Program-made: the position numbers and the translations under genes | The notes under the pieces: generated by a model | The model's database searches: none | What the model was told of the DNA's origin: nothing | What the model saw: the letters and a program-made list of their open reading frames with translations, nothing else | Assembly (NCBI GenBank): GCA_009777155.1 | Contig: WRMK01000004.1 | Coordinates: 1 to 38,174 of the forward strand | DNA length: 38,174 nt | Origin: Oscillospiraceae bacterium | GTDB lineage: Bacteria; Bacillota; Clostridia; Oscillospirales; Ruminococcaceae | Direction: 5' to 3' | Part shown: positions 6,943 through 14,578 of the stretch, piece by piece | How positions within the stretch are numbered: the first letter of the stretch is position 1 | Layout of the letters: each line of letters starts with the position of its first letter

Positions 6943-7992
6943 CTATTTATTCGCTTTTGCGGTGTTAACCGAGCCTACGATTGCTATCAGAACACCCACC
7001 ATGACGAAGACCGCGAGTATAATCACTAACGGATTCGAGCCGCTGTTTGCGTCGGTTGCTGTGGTGTCGGCGGCGGCGGGGGCAGGTGCGGGGGCGGGAG
7101 CGGGCGGTGAATCTGAAGTTGATTCTGTGGTCGGGGTTGCGGGAGTATCGGTAGTTTCGGTAGTTGCGGGTGTTTCAACCGTTTCGGTAGGTGTCACCGG
7201 CGCGGTCGGAATCGCGCTTGTTTGGCCGCCGCCGACCGTTTGGCCGTCATATGTCAACTCAAAAAGGTCTACCTGCGCCGAACCCACGCTGTTCTGCCCT
7301 TGCACATAGAGCGAGGTCTCGTTCAAAATCGACTCGCCTATGGCAGACCTGCTCCGCTCGATGTCAACTTCTATACCCATGGTGGCAAGCAGTTCATCAA
7401 AGGTTTTGTAATGCTCGCTGACCGAGACTGTACCTGCGGTACGTGCGGTTCTGCGGGTACTCCAAACTTGGTAAAAACTCAGCGTGCCGAAAGGCGTTTC
7501 CGTGTTATATTGTGCGGAAATTGAGATGTCGTAGGTGTCGCCGTCCACTGTAAACTCGCCGATGTGAGTATCGCCGACCGGGCGTTCGCCTTGCCATGCC
7601 TCGATAATATAATACTCGATTGTCGGGTTGCGATACCAGCCGTAGACGCCGATTGCCGAGTCCCCGTCTGCAACGTATTGCACGTCATAGTTTATCGAAA
7701 TATCGCCCCACTCGGAATAGTTCCGAAGTCTGCCGAATCGTCTCCCCGTGCGGAAAATTATGTTTCGGCCGCCGGTTGTGTTCCACTCGGACAGGAAAGT
7801 CCCGTCGTCTTCGATGACCATCAGTGCCTTTTCGACACCTGCGGTGCTGTGCCACAGCTCGTAGTCGAGGGTTGAGGGTTCGTGGGTTCTGTAGCCTTGG
7901 GTAGGCTCGTCTACAATTACCTGCGCCGAAGCCGACACAGCCGCTGTGATTATTATTAGTGCGGTGAGGAGGGAAGCGGGTAGTTTTTTCAT
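6943..7992 (-). CDS. GH11 xylanase-like surface protein, acid/base Glu missing (first paralog)
   Basis: The start is ATG 7992, preceded by AAAGGAG at 7 nt; the ORF-track start at 8049 adds residues in front of an evident signal peptide (MKKLPASLLTALIIITAAVSASA). The resulting 349-aa protein has a GH11-like domain at about 25-250, with the textbook strand GVYGWYRNPTIEYYIIEAW containing nucleophile E126. This is followed by a Thr/Pro/Ala-rich linker and a C-terminal membrane anchor (VIILAVFVMVGVLIAIVGSV). At the acid/base position the sequence is VQGQNSVGS, so the Glu is Gln231. The thumb-loop PSI and the usual active-site Arg are also not conserved. It is transcribed with its paralog, after plsY and a large structured intergenic region. 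Confidence 0.8.
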   Translation of the reverse strand: MKKLPASLLTALIIITAAVSASAQVIVDEPTQGYRTHEPSTLDYELWHSTAGVEKALMVIEDDGTFLSEWNTTGGRNIIFRTGRRFGRLRNYSEWGDISINYDVQYVADGDSAIGVYGWYRNPTIEYYIIEAWQGERPVGDTHIGEFTVDGDTYDISISAQYNTETPFGTLSFYQVWSTRRTARTAGTVSVSEHYKTFDELLATMGIEVDIERSRSAIGESILNETSLYVQGQNSVGSAQVDLFELTYDGQTVGGGQTSAIPTAPVTPTETVETPATTETTDTPATPTTESTSDSPPAPAPAPAPAAADTTATDANSGSNPLVIILAVFVMVGVLIAIVGSVNTAKANK

Positions 7993-8038
7993 AGCAATGC
8001 TCCTTTGATTCTGAATTGTTTGTGGGGATTTTTTATCA

Positions 8039-8224
8039 CGGGCGCGCAATGCGCGCCCCTACATTCGGGGGAATTTTTAACCCACGGGCGATTGGAAATC
8101 GCCCCTATATATTTGCGGGATTTTTTATCACGGGCGCGCCTTGGTGAGTTCGCCCCTACATGGTGCGTGCCTATTGTGTATCGGGGAATTTTTTAAACAC
8201 GGACGCGCAATGCGCGCCCCTACA
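8039..8224. repeat. Array of four CCCCTACA-family hairpins
   Basis: Units at 8039-8063, 8085-8109, 8131-8160 and 8200-8224, all in the same orientation and each starting CGG[GA]CG. The stems differ (GCGCGCAATGCGCGC, GGCGATTGGAAATCGCC) but stay self-complementary; the third unit is degenerate. No gene is seen in 7993-8533. Confidence 0.8.
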
Positions 8225-8251
8225 TTCAGGGGAATTTTTGCGAGTGTGGGG

Positions 8252-8517
8252 GGCAGAGGGGGGTAGTAGGGGTACGGCGGGCGCAAATAACCGCCAGCCC
8301 GCCACACAGACTGTTCAGACTCCACTTTCTCGATTGCGACCTTACAAGTTCACGACTTAATAGGTTTTATCTACTTGAAAAGTCTGCACTCTCAAATAGG
8401 CACGTGCTATCTGATAACGGTTCGGCTCGAGAAGGTTAGACTTTATCAATCGTAGAACGCGGGCGTGTGGCTCTTTGCGGTAGAGCAGACACAGACCCCC
8501 TACTACCCCCCTCTGCC
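8252..8517. ncRNA. Candidate structured RNA or palindromic element closed by a perfect 21-bp stem
   Basis: The arms at 8252-8272 (starting GGCAGAGGGGGGTAGTAG) and 8497-8517 are perfect reverse complements. Nested inside, in proper order, are hairpin GGCGGGC / GCCCGCC (8277-8303), TTCTCGATTG (8327-8336) pairing with CAATCGtAGAA (8447-8457), AAGTCT (8380-8385) with AGACTT (8438-8443), and hairpin GCTCT / AGAGC (8470-8486). This is a multibranched fold rather than a simple terminator. The strand is uncertain; on the minus strand it starts 17 nt after the plsY stop. I could not match it to 6S, RNase P, SRP or tmRNA signatures. A mobile palindromic element is the main alternative. Confidence 0.45.
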
Positions 8518-8533
8518 TTTACGTACAGGGAAT

Positions 8534-9226
8534 TTATTCCGTATCGGGTTCGTTGTCCGGTTTTTTGAACCGTTCGCTGACCCCGAGTTTGCGCTCGGTT
8601 TTGTTGATTAGTCGTTTTATATTACCCCTGTGCATGAAAATCAGGATTGCCGCGATTACTAATGAGCAGGCGAGATTGGGGTATGCCGAGACGTCGTTTT
8701 TCATGAGGCTTAGTGTGAACACGCAAATGGGATAGCAAGCCCCCGCGATTACCGAGCCGAGCGAGACATATCGAGTCGCCGCCACGACCGTTATAAATAT
8801 GCCGAGGAGTATACTCGCCGAGACCCAGTCGATGGCGTAAAGTACCGCCAAAGTTACCAGTACACCTTTGCCGCCTTTGAAGCCGTAGTAGAGCGGGAAG
8901 ACGTGGCCCAGACACGCCATAATTCCTGCGAAGTATGCAATCCAGTTCATGCCGAGGGATAAATCTGCGGTGTTGGTGTCGGCGAGGTACAAAAACGCCA
9001 AACGCACTACAATCACCGACGCCACGCCTTTCAGCACGTCCCCAAACAGCACGAAGACTGCCGCCGTCTTGCCTTGGGTACGCAGGACGTTTGTCAGCCC
9101 CGCGCCGCCCGAACCGAGGGTGCGTATATCCACGCCGCTTTTGATTCTTGTTACTATTATAGCAGAATTAATCCCGCAAATCAAGTAGGGCGCGGCGAGC
9201 ATTATTAAATAACATAGAAGTATCAT
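8534..9226 (-). CDS. plsY: Glycerol-3-phosphate acyltransferase PlsY
   Basis: The 230-aa integral membrane protein has all three PlsY motifs: GSGGAGLTNVLRTQGK (normally GSGNIGATN), GHVFPLYYGFKGGKGV, and the C-terminal MHRGNIKRLINKTE. PlsY transfers acyl from acyl-phosphate to glycerol-3-phosphate, the first step of phospholipid synthesis; GpsA downstream makes the acceptor. Its ATG overlaps the stop of the PIN-toxin gene in an ATGA arrangement, and no strong RBS of its own is visible, so expression is probably tied to the toxin-antitoxin transcript. The C-terminus (FKKPDNEPDTE) is a short hydrophilic extension. Confidence 0.92.
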   Translation of the reverse strand: MILLCYLIMLAAPYLICGINSAIIVTRIKSGVDIRTLGSGGAGLTNVLRTQGKTAAVFVLFGDVLKGVASVIVVRLAFLYLADTNTADLSLGMNWIAYFAGIMACLGHVFPLYYGFKGGKGVLVTLAVLYAIDWVSASILLGIFITVVAATRYVSLGSVIAGACYPICVFTLSLMKNDVSAYPNLACSLVIAAILIFMHRGNIKRLINKTERKLGVSERFKKPDNEPDTE

Positions 9227-9612
9227 GCTTTTTCGGCACTCCCTATTCTATTTATCATACTGTTAAGCTTTTTATCGAACGTAAATACATCGTGATTGCA
9301 GACAACCTTGAAAGCATACAAAATGCAGTCCACAAAATCCATGTTCAGGTCTTTATATGCCTTCAAAGCCACTGCGACAACGCCTTTTGCCTCGGTCTCT
9401 ATATTCGGATTGGCAAGTAATTCTTCGAGACTTGCGGCAATTTCGGTTTTCGGCAACATATAGACTTTGTTCAGCACATAAACAACCTCAGCCAACACCT
9501 CATGCCTAAGATAAACCTTGGAATTTGCGATTAAATCGCGGGTTTTGACCGCCATTTCGGGATTGTCGTTCAGCATATAGCGCAGTATCGCGTTTGCATC
9601 AATCAACAGCAT
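9223..9612 (-). CDS. PIN-domain toxin (VapC-like)
   Basis: The 129-aa protein has the PIN acidic residues: D5 in LLIDANAILRYML, a Glu in the HEVLAEVVYVL helix, D in MDFVDCIL and D in VFTFDKKL. PIN toxins are metal-dependent RNases. It follows its probable antitoxin with a 14-nt overlap and itself overlaps plsY by 4 nt. A GAGGG site lies 6-7 nt before the ATG. The pair appears inserted in the otherwise conserved der-plsY segment. Confidence 0.85.
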   Translation of the reverse strand: MLLIDANAILRYMLNDNPEMAVKTRDLIANSKVYLRHEVLAEVVYVLNKVYMLPKTEIAASLEELLANPNIETEAKGVVAVALKAYKDLNMDFVDCILYAFKVVCNHDVFTFDKKLNSMINRIGSAEKA

Positions 9613-9856
9613 ATTTTTCCCTCACCGCCATTCCCCACGCTTCTTTTTCGAGCGGGATTAAGTCGGGGTTTGCGTACTTGTGCAAGATTCCGAACGCGCC
9701 ACCATGAATATCGGCACTTGCATTTTCCTGCACCGTATCCGCTTCGGGAAGCCTGTACAACGCCCGCAAGCCCTTTAATATCTCAATTGCGGCAGATAAT
9801 TTATCATCGGGAATATCTTGAAGTATCTCGAATACTTGTGTTTGATTTCTTGTCAT
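9599..9856 (-). CDS. Antitoxin of the PIN-toxin pair
   Basis: The 85-aa protein has an N-terminal helical part (VFEILQDIPDDKLSAAIEILKGL) and the C-terminal motif FGILHKYANPDLIPLEKEAW, which I recognise from small antitoxins found directly before PIN-domain toxins. The N-terminus would dimerise and bind DNA, and the C-terminus would wrap the toxin. RBS AAGGAGT lies 5-6 nt before the ATG. It is probably autoregulatory, but no operator could be picked out among the repeats upstream. Confidence 0.75.
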   Translation of the reverse strand: MTRNQTQVFEILQDIPDDKLSAAIEILKGLRALYRLPEADTVQENASADIHGGAFGILHKYANPDLIPLEKEAWGMAVREKYAVD

Positions 9857-9875
9857 AACGCACTCCTTGCAAAAT

Positions 9876-10083
9876 TCAATGAATAGTGAATAAGGAACAA
9901 TGAATAATTGTGGTGTCCGCTGCGGCGGACGGGTTTTAGACTCTAATGACCGTGAAGAAACTGATTGCGAGTTTAGACTTTAATAATCCCGAAAGAAAGG
10001 GAATCGAGTTCTAAATTATTCAATCGGAAATCGTCGCCAAGCGACACCAAAATTATTCCTTATTCCTTATTCATTATTAATTA
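9876..10083. repeat. Heptamer-armed inverted repeat, family 3 (TTATTCC)
   Basis: The right arm is TTATTCC, TTATTCC, TTATTCA, TTATTAA, TTATTCG in 7-bp steps, reaching the der stop codon. The left arm is the inverse (GAATAAGGAACAATGAATAA). Inside, GTGGTGTCCGC is mirrored by GCGACACCAA. The core of about 110 bp shows no gene. Confidence 0.8.
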
Positions 10084-11391
10084 TTCGCCCCGCTCCCTCG
10101 CAACAATCACAATCGGCGTTCCCCCAAGCTCGAACGTCTCGCGGATTTGGTTTTCTATATACCTTTGGTAGGAGAAGTGGAAAAGGTCGATTTTGTTGCA
10201 GAAAATTACGAAGGTTGGGGGTTTTACGCTGGCTTGTGTAATATAGTAGAGTTTCAGGCGTCTGCCTTTGTCGGTGGGGGGCTGAACCCGCGCTGTTGCT
10301 ACCGCTAACATATCATTCAGCATGCCTGTGGAAATGCGCCGTGCGTTTTGCTCCGAGACGTACCGCACAAGCTCGAACAGCTTATTGATTCTTTGGCCCG
10401 TGAGTGCCGATATGAAGACGAACGGCACGTATTTCATGAAGGAAAAATCCCGCTCTAAGTCTTTGGTGAACTCCTTCATAGTCTTGTCGTCTTTTTCTAT
10501 TAAATCCCATTTGTTAACGGCGATTACCGTTGGTTTTCCTTTGTCGTGGGCGTACCCTGCGACCTTTGAATCCTGCTCGGTGTAACCCTCGACCGCATCA
10601 ATCATCATCACGCAGACATCGGCGCGGTCAACCGCCATGAACGCCCGCAGTGCCGCGTATTTCTCGACGTTCTCGCTGACACGGCTCTTGCGGCGCAGGC
10701 CCGCCGTGTCGATTAGTACATATTTTTCGCCCATATGAACAATTTCGGTGTCAACGGCGTCGCGGGTAGTCCCTGCCACGTCCGAGACTATCATGCGGTT
10801 CTCGCCCGCAATCTTGTTCACAAGCGAGGATTTCCCGGCGTTGGGCTTGCCGATTATCGCTATTGCCAATTTATCGGGTTGCTCGGTGGATTGCTCGGGT
10901 GGCAAGTGCTTTACCACCTCGTCGAGCATGTCGCCCGTGCCGTGCCCGTGTACCGACGAGAGGGGGAACGGCGCGCCGATGCCTAAGTTGTAGAACTCGT
11001 ACAACTCCGCCGGCAAATCCCCGACGGTATCGCATTTGTTCACGCCCAGAACTACGGGTTTACCGCTTTTTTGCAGCAACGCCGCGACTTCCTTGTCCCC
11101 TGCGGTGACGCCGCTCCGCAAATCGGTGACAAAGATGATTACATCGGCAGTTTCAATCGCCAATTCGGCTTGCTCACGCATTGAGGTCAGAATTTCGCCG
11201 GTGTCTTGACGGTCGATTCCGCCTGTGTCCACCAAGGAAAATTCGCGGCCGAGCCATTCGCACTTGCCGTAAATTCTGTCGCGGGTAACACCGGGCGTGT
11301 CGTCCACGATTGCGGTACGCGCGCCGGTGAGCTTGTTGAAAAGCGTGGATTTGCCCACGTTCGGGCGGCCTACGATTGCTGCAAGGGACAC
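10081..11391 (-). CDS. der: Ribosome assembly GTPase Der (EngA)
   Basis: The 436-aa protein has two tandem G domains: GRPNVGKST near residue 8, DTGG and NKCD in the first, and GKPNAGKSS near residue 180, DTAG and NKWD in the second. A C-terminal KH-like domain ends FELGGTPIVIVARER. Length and layout are standard for Der, which acts in 50S maturation. The start codon is GTG, fixed by AAAGGAG 8 nt upstream. It follows the DUF512 gene on the same strand across 550 bp of tandem repeats. Its stop codon is inside the arm of a family 3 repeat. Confidence 0.96.
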   Translation of the reverse strand: MSLAAIVGRPNVGKSTLFNKLTGARTAIVDDTPGVTRDRIYGKCEWLGREFSLVDTGGIDRQDTGEILTSMREQAELAIETADVIIFVTDLRSGVTAGDKEVAALLQKSGKPVVLGVNKCDTVGDLPAELYEFYNLGIGAPFPLSSVHGHGTGDMLDEVVKHLPPEQSTEQPDKLAIAIIGKPNAGKSSLVNKIAGENRMIVSDVAGTTRDAVDTEIVHMGEKYVLIDTAGLRRKSRVSENVEKYAALRAFMAVDRADVCVMMIDAVEGYTEQDSKVAGYAHDKGKPTVIAVNKWDLIEKDDKTMKEFTKDLERDFSFMKYVPFVFISALTGQRINKLFELVRYVSEQNARRISTGMLNDMLAVATARVQPPTDKGRRLKLYYITQASVKPPTFVIFCNKIDLFHFSYQRYIENQIRETFELGGTPIVIVARERGE

Positions 11392-11418
11392 GGTTTGTAC
11401 TCCTTTTGGTTAATGTAT

Positions 11419-11940
11419 ACAGATGATTGCGACACACGGACAAACCATGGCGAGTCGCTCCTACATGCGTTGAACCTATTGCGACGGACGCGCAATGCGC
11501 GCCCCTACATATGGCGGTTATTTTTTTATTTTATCTACATATTGTAGGGGCGGGCATTGCCCGTCCGCAAAATAGCGGGGTTCGCAATAGGTCATTAAAT
11601 GCAAACAGGTGATTGCGACACACGGGCGAATCGCTCCTACATGCGTTGAACCTATTGCGACGGACGCGCATCGCTTGCGAAGTAATGCTGCGGCCCTACA
11701 TATGGCGGTTATTTTTTGTTTCATCTACATATTGTAGGGGCGGGCATTGCCCGTCCGCAAAATAGCGGGGTTCGCAATCGGTCATTAAATGCAAACAGAT
11801 GATTGCGAGATACGGGCGAATCGCTCCTACATGCGTTGAACCTATTGCGACGGACGCGCAATGCGCGCCCCTACATATAGGGTCTCTGCAAACAATATGC
11901 GGATATATTGTAGGGGCGATTTCCAATCGCCCGTAAAATA
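11419..11940. repeat. About 2.8 tandem copies of a 186-190-bp unit built from CCCCTACA hairpins
   Basis: Units start at ACAGATGATTGCGA (11419), ACAGGTGATTGCGA (11605) and ACAGATGATTGCGA (11795). Each has a hairpin CGGACGCGCAATGCGCGCCC (or a variant) and an inverted partner TTGTAGGGGCGGGCATTGCC, bracketed by AACCTATTGCGA and TTCGCAATAGGT. The last unit is diverged and has a GGGGCGATTTCCAATCGCCC stem. No gene is seen between 11392 and 11947. Confidence 0.85.
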
Positions 11941-11947
11941 GCAGAAT

Positions 11948-13603
11948 TTACCACTTTAAAGCGTCGTATAATTCGTAGCCGTCAACCGCGATTACGCGGA
12001 CTTTTACACCGAGGGCGGCCTCGACTTCGGCGGGCGTTACGTCGTCTAAGAACATGTCGCCGTCTGCGCGGAGCATTACCGCCGGAATTAGCAGTTCTTC
12101 GCCGAGATGGGCCTTGTGGGGGAGCAGTTGTTGGATTAGGTCGCCGCCTGTTACTAAGCCTGCTACCGTTACGGTTTTGCCGAAAAAGTTGTTCTCGATT
12201 GGGTATATTTTCACGTTTTCGCCCGATGTGAACGAATTTTTTTCGAGTGGGCGGTTTTTCACGTTTTCGTCGGATATGAACGGGGGTTTTTCGAGTGGGC
12301 GGTTTTTCATGTTTTCGGTCGGTACGAACGGGGGTTTTTTCGCGTTTTCGCCTGATATAAACGAATGTTTTTCGAGCAGTTCCTTTAGGAAGGGCGCGGC
12401 TGAAACTCCTGTTGCTATGGATTTTCTGGGGGGGTGGGGGTGTTGCGCGGCTCCGCCGCCGCTCTGTGCGGCTCCGCCGCTGATTTGCGCGGCTTCGCCG
12501 CCGTTCTGCGCGGCTCCGCCGCCGTCCTGCGCGGCTTCGCCGCCGTCTTGCGCGGCTCCGCCGCCGTCTTGCGCGGCTCCGCCGCCGTCTTGCGCGGCTT
12601 CGCCGCCGATTTGCGCGGCTCCGCCGCCGTGTGCGCCAAGTCTCGTGGCTATGCCACAAGCCTCCGAAAACTCCTGCTGTAACAGCGCAATCATACCCAC
12701 GCCGTTCTCGTACTGCGGGAACGCGCCGAAGTCGTTATCTGAATCATCGGAATCATCATATTTCTTGTCGTAATTTGTATAATCGGGTGGAATTATACCC
12801 GCTGTAATATATAACTCATCAGATGCGAAAACCGCTCTGTCGCTGAATTTGTGGATAATTTCAAGGGCGGCTAATGCCGATTCTTTGTCGAAAGGTTTTA
12901 GCGGGGTGAGGTTCTCGCGGTGCTTTGTAATGCCGACGGGTACGCAGGCGATGCTTTTGACGGCGGGTTTGAGTGCCGTTAAATCTTCCAAAGTCCGCTG
13001 TAACTCCGCGCCGTCATTGACTTCGGGGCAGATTACGACTTGGCAATTCAGCTCGACCCCGGCGCGCGCAATCTCGTACAAATGCTCCAAAGCCTCACCG
13101 GCGCGGGGATTGCCGAGCATGTGACACCGCAGTACCTTGTTCGTCGTGTGAACCGAGACGTTTAAGGCAAGCCTCATCTTAATTATACGCTTAACCTCGC
13201 GTTCTGTCAAGTTAGTAAGCGAAATATAATTTCCCTGCAAGAACGAAAGCCGCGCGTCGTCGTCCTTGAAGTAGAGAGAATCCCGCATGGGGCGCGGTTT
13301 TCGGGGCAGTTGGTCGATGAAGCAAAATATGCAGTTGTTTGCACAACTTCGCTCGTTGCTCATTAGGAAAGTGTCAAATTCCAAGCCTAAGTCGTCGTAT
13401 TCGCCCTTTTTGACTTTTTTTGTCAATGTTTTGCGAGAAATCTTGTCAAATAATTCTACTTTCAGTATATTGTCAGCAGAATAATACATATAGTCGAGGA
13501 TATCCCCTATTTCGTTCATATTAATCGAAATTAGGAAATTCCCGCTTTTGATTCCCGCTTTGTGGGCGGGGGAATTTTCGATGACGTTTGTAATTTCTAT
13601 CAT
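11948..13603 (-). CDS. DUF512 radical-SAM-like protein with repeat expansions
   Basis: The 551-aa protein (family members are about 440 aa) has an N-terminal PDZ-like segment (IENSPAHKAGIKSGNFLISI), a Cys cluster CANNCIFCFIDQLP typical of the radical-SAM-like core, and the DUF512 C-terminus (FFGKTVTVAGLVTGGDL to the end). The function is unknown; the family is clostridial and usually sits next to der. The extra length comes from two expansions in loops of the DUF512 part: nine 7-residue units GG[GE]AAQ[DINS], and about four 16-residue units like PPFISDENVKNRPLEK. Both are read in frame. The repeat DNA also produces long false ORFs in other frames. It follows rpmF and probably shares its promoter. 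Confidence 0.88.
   Translation of the reverse strand: MIEITNVIENSPAHKAGIKSGNFLISINMNEIGDILDYMYYSADNILKVELFDKISRKTLTKKVKKGEYDDLGLEFDTFLMSNERSCANNCIFCFIDQLPRKPRPMRDSLYFKDDDARLSFLQGNYISLTNLTEREVKRIIKMRLALNVSVHTTNKVLRCHMLGNPRAGEALEHLYEIARAGVELNCQVVICPEVNDGAELQRTLEDLTALKPAVKSIACVPVGITKHRENLTPLKPFDKESALAALEIIHKFSDRAVFASDELYITAGIIPPDYTNYDKKYDDSDDSDNDFGAFPQYENGVGMIALLQQEFSEACGIATRLGAHGGGAAQIGGEAAQDGGGAAQDGGGAAQDGGEAAQDGGGAAQNGGEAAQISGGAAQSGGGAAQHPHPPRKSIATGVSAAPFLKELLEKHSFISGENAKKPPFVPTENMKNRPLEKPPFISDENVKNRPLEKNSFTSGENVKIYPIENNFFGKTVTVAGLVTGGDLIQQLLPHKAHLGEELLIPAVMLRADGDMFLDDVTPAEVEAALGVKVRVIAVDGYELYDALKW
12187..12378 (-). repeat. 48-bp coding repeat within the DUF512 gene
   Basis: About four units of 16 codons, each with a core like FISDENVKNRPLEKPP, lie between APFLKELLEKH and YPIENNFFGKTV. 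Confidence 0.75.
12440..12628 (-). repeat. 21-bp coding repeat within the DUF512 gene
   Basis: Nine units of 21 bp (for example GCGGCTCCGCCGCCGTCTT on the plus strand) encode GG[GE]AAQ[DINS]. The array is in frame, so copy number could change without a frameshift. Confidence 0.9.
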
Positions 13604-13627
13604 ATTATTGCACTAAAATACCATGCG

Positions 13628-13706
13628 GTAAACCCGCGCTATTACTAATCGGGCGCGGCAAACCGCGCTATTACAAATTAGGGTGCGGAAAACCGCACCC
13701 TTAAAG
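13628..13706. repeat. Three short related hairpins; the last is a likely rpmF terminator
   Basis: GCGGTAAACCCGCGCTATTA, then GGGCGCGGCAAACCGCGC, then GGGTGCGGAAAACCGCACCC follow one another. They share GCGG-AAA-CCGC and two end in TATTAC, but the outer pairs differ. The third (AGGGTGCGG / CCGCACCCT) lies just after rpmF on the minus strand and may cause partial termination before the DUF512 gene. Confidence 0.6.
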
Positions 13707-13719
13707 GTGGCACACCAAT

Positions 13720-13905
13720 TTACGCTTCTTCCTGCGCGATAATTTCCCTGCCCTTGTAAAAGCCGCAGCTCTTGCAGACTCTATGCGGTGTTTTTATTTC
13801 GCCGCACTTTGTACAACGGGAAAAAGCGGGCGCATCTAACTTCCAGACCTGCGAACGCCTTTTGTCGCGGCGGGTACGCGAGACCTTCCTTTTCGGAACA
13901 GCCAT
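13720..13905 (-). CDS. rpmF: 50S ribosomal protein L32
   Basis: This 61-aa basic protein starts MAVPKRKVSRTRRDKRR, the standard L32 N-terminus, and carries CTKC and CKSC, the four-cysteine zinc site of the zinc-binding L32 form. RBS GGGAGGG precedes the ATG. A full-consensus promoter lies about 55 nt upstream of the start. It heads the rpmF-DUF512-der segment. The common partner genes (YceD-type protein before, plsX after) are absent here. Confidence 0.97.
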   Translation of the reverse strand: MAVPKRKVSRTRRDKRRSQVWKLDAPAFSRCTKCGEIKTPHRVCKSCGFYKGREIIAQEEA

Positions 13906-13959
13906 ATCTATTCCCTCCCTATATGTTCTATTATAGCTATTTTTTAGACACTGACATAT

Positions 13960-13988
13960 ATTATATCACTAATTGCGAGACTTGTCAA
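13960..13988 (-). promoter_or_regulatory. Consensus sigma-A promoter of rpmF
   Basis: On the minus strand TTGACA, 17 nt, TATAAT: both boxes and the spacer are perfect. Transcription should start near 13953. A second TATAAT closer to the gene (about 13932-13937) has no good -35 box. Confidence 0.9.
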
Positions 13989-14008
13989 TATTTATTGCAA
14001 ATATTTTT

Positions 14009-14410
14009 TCACACATATTTTTTCACACTCTCGGGCAATTCCTCGACGGCCGCCGAAATCGTGAATGTAATGCAGGTTGAATCGCTTATTTCGTTGACAC
14101 GGTCGATTAATTTTGCGACTTCCTCGAAGTCTGTGCCGACGATTTTCAACAGACCGTCAATGAAAATGTCGGTGCAGTCGTAATCCGAGGCCATCAGCCC
14201 CGCGATAAAGCCGTATAGTTCACTGCACCCCGCGACCTTGTACTCCTCAATGTTAATCAGCCTTACCTTGGGTTTGATGTTGCCGTTGAGGGACGAGCCG
14301 ATTTGGATTGCCACGACGTTGCCCTTGCTGACACCTGCCGCCGTGTGAATCGCGTCGATAAGGATTTTTGTCTTCCCCGAACCCCGTCTCCCGTGAATTA
14401 ACTTAACCAT
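14009..14410 (-). CDS. Small P-loop ATPase-like protein of unknown role
   Basis: The 133-aa protein opens with a Walker A motif (IHGRRGSGKTK), has a Walker-B-like strand (CTDIFIDGLLK) and ends ELPESVKKYV. It is much shorter than most P-loop NTPases. Related small proteins in Clostridia are sometimes labelled as PilT-like, but there is no sign here of a pilus system. The gene is separate from its neighbours, with repeats upstream and the rpmF promoter downstream, so the context gives no function. Confidence 0.7.
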   Translation of the reverse strand: MVKLIHGRRGSGKTKILIDAIHTAAGVSKGNVVAIQIGSSLNGNIKPKVRLINIEEYKVAGCSELYGFIAGLMASDYDCTDIFIDGLLKIVGTDFEEVAKLIDRVNEISDSTCITFTISAAVEELPESVKKYV

Positions 14411-14451
14411 CTTCGTATACCTCCTAATTTTTTGTAACTTCGTGTAATTTG

Positions 14452-14575
14452 CGGACGCGCACTGCGCGCCCCTACATGGTCGCGGTGGTCTTGCGGGCGG
14501 GCGTGGAAACCCGCCCCTACAGGGCCGCGGTATCTTGCGGGCGCGCCCCTACATATAGTGCGCCCCTACCGTGCA
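14452..14575. repeat. CCCCTACA-family hairpins between pgi and the P-loop gene
   Basis: Units CGGACGCGCACTGCGCGCCC, then GGGCGGGCGTGGAAACCCGC, then decayed copies GGGCGCGCCCCTACA and TGCGCCCCTACC. The stems are different but self-complementary in the first two. Confidence 0.75.
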
Positions 14576-14578
14576 TTT

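Noticed and set aside
8252-8517. tmRNA, RNase P RNA or SRP RNA
   Set aside because: None of their conserved sequence signatures is present on either strand.
11419-11940. Possible CRISPR array
   Set aside because: The period is 186-190 bp and whole units are repeated without variable spacers.
12440-12628. Possible CRISPR or intergenic satellite
   Set aside because: The 21-bp period is coding, in frame and without spacers.
12054-12773. 239-aa plus-strand ORF and the 225-aa minus-strand ORF at 11982-12659 across the DUF512 repeats
   Set aside because: Both are products of the 21-bp and 48-bp repeats in the wrong frames; the 551-aa frame has conserved family motifs on both sides of the repeats.
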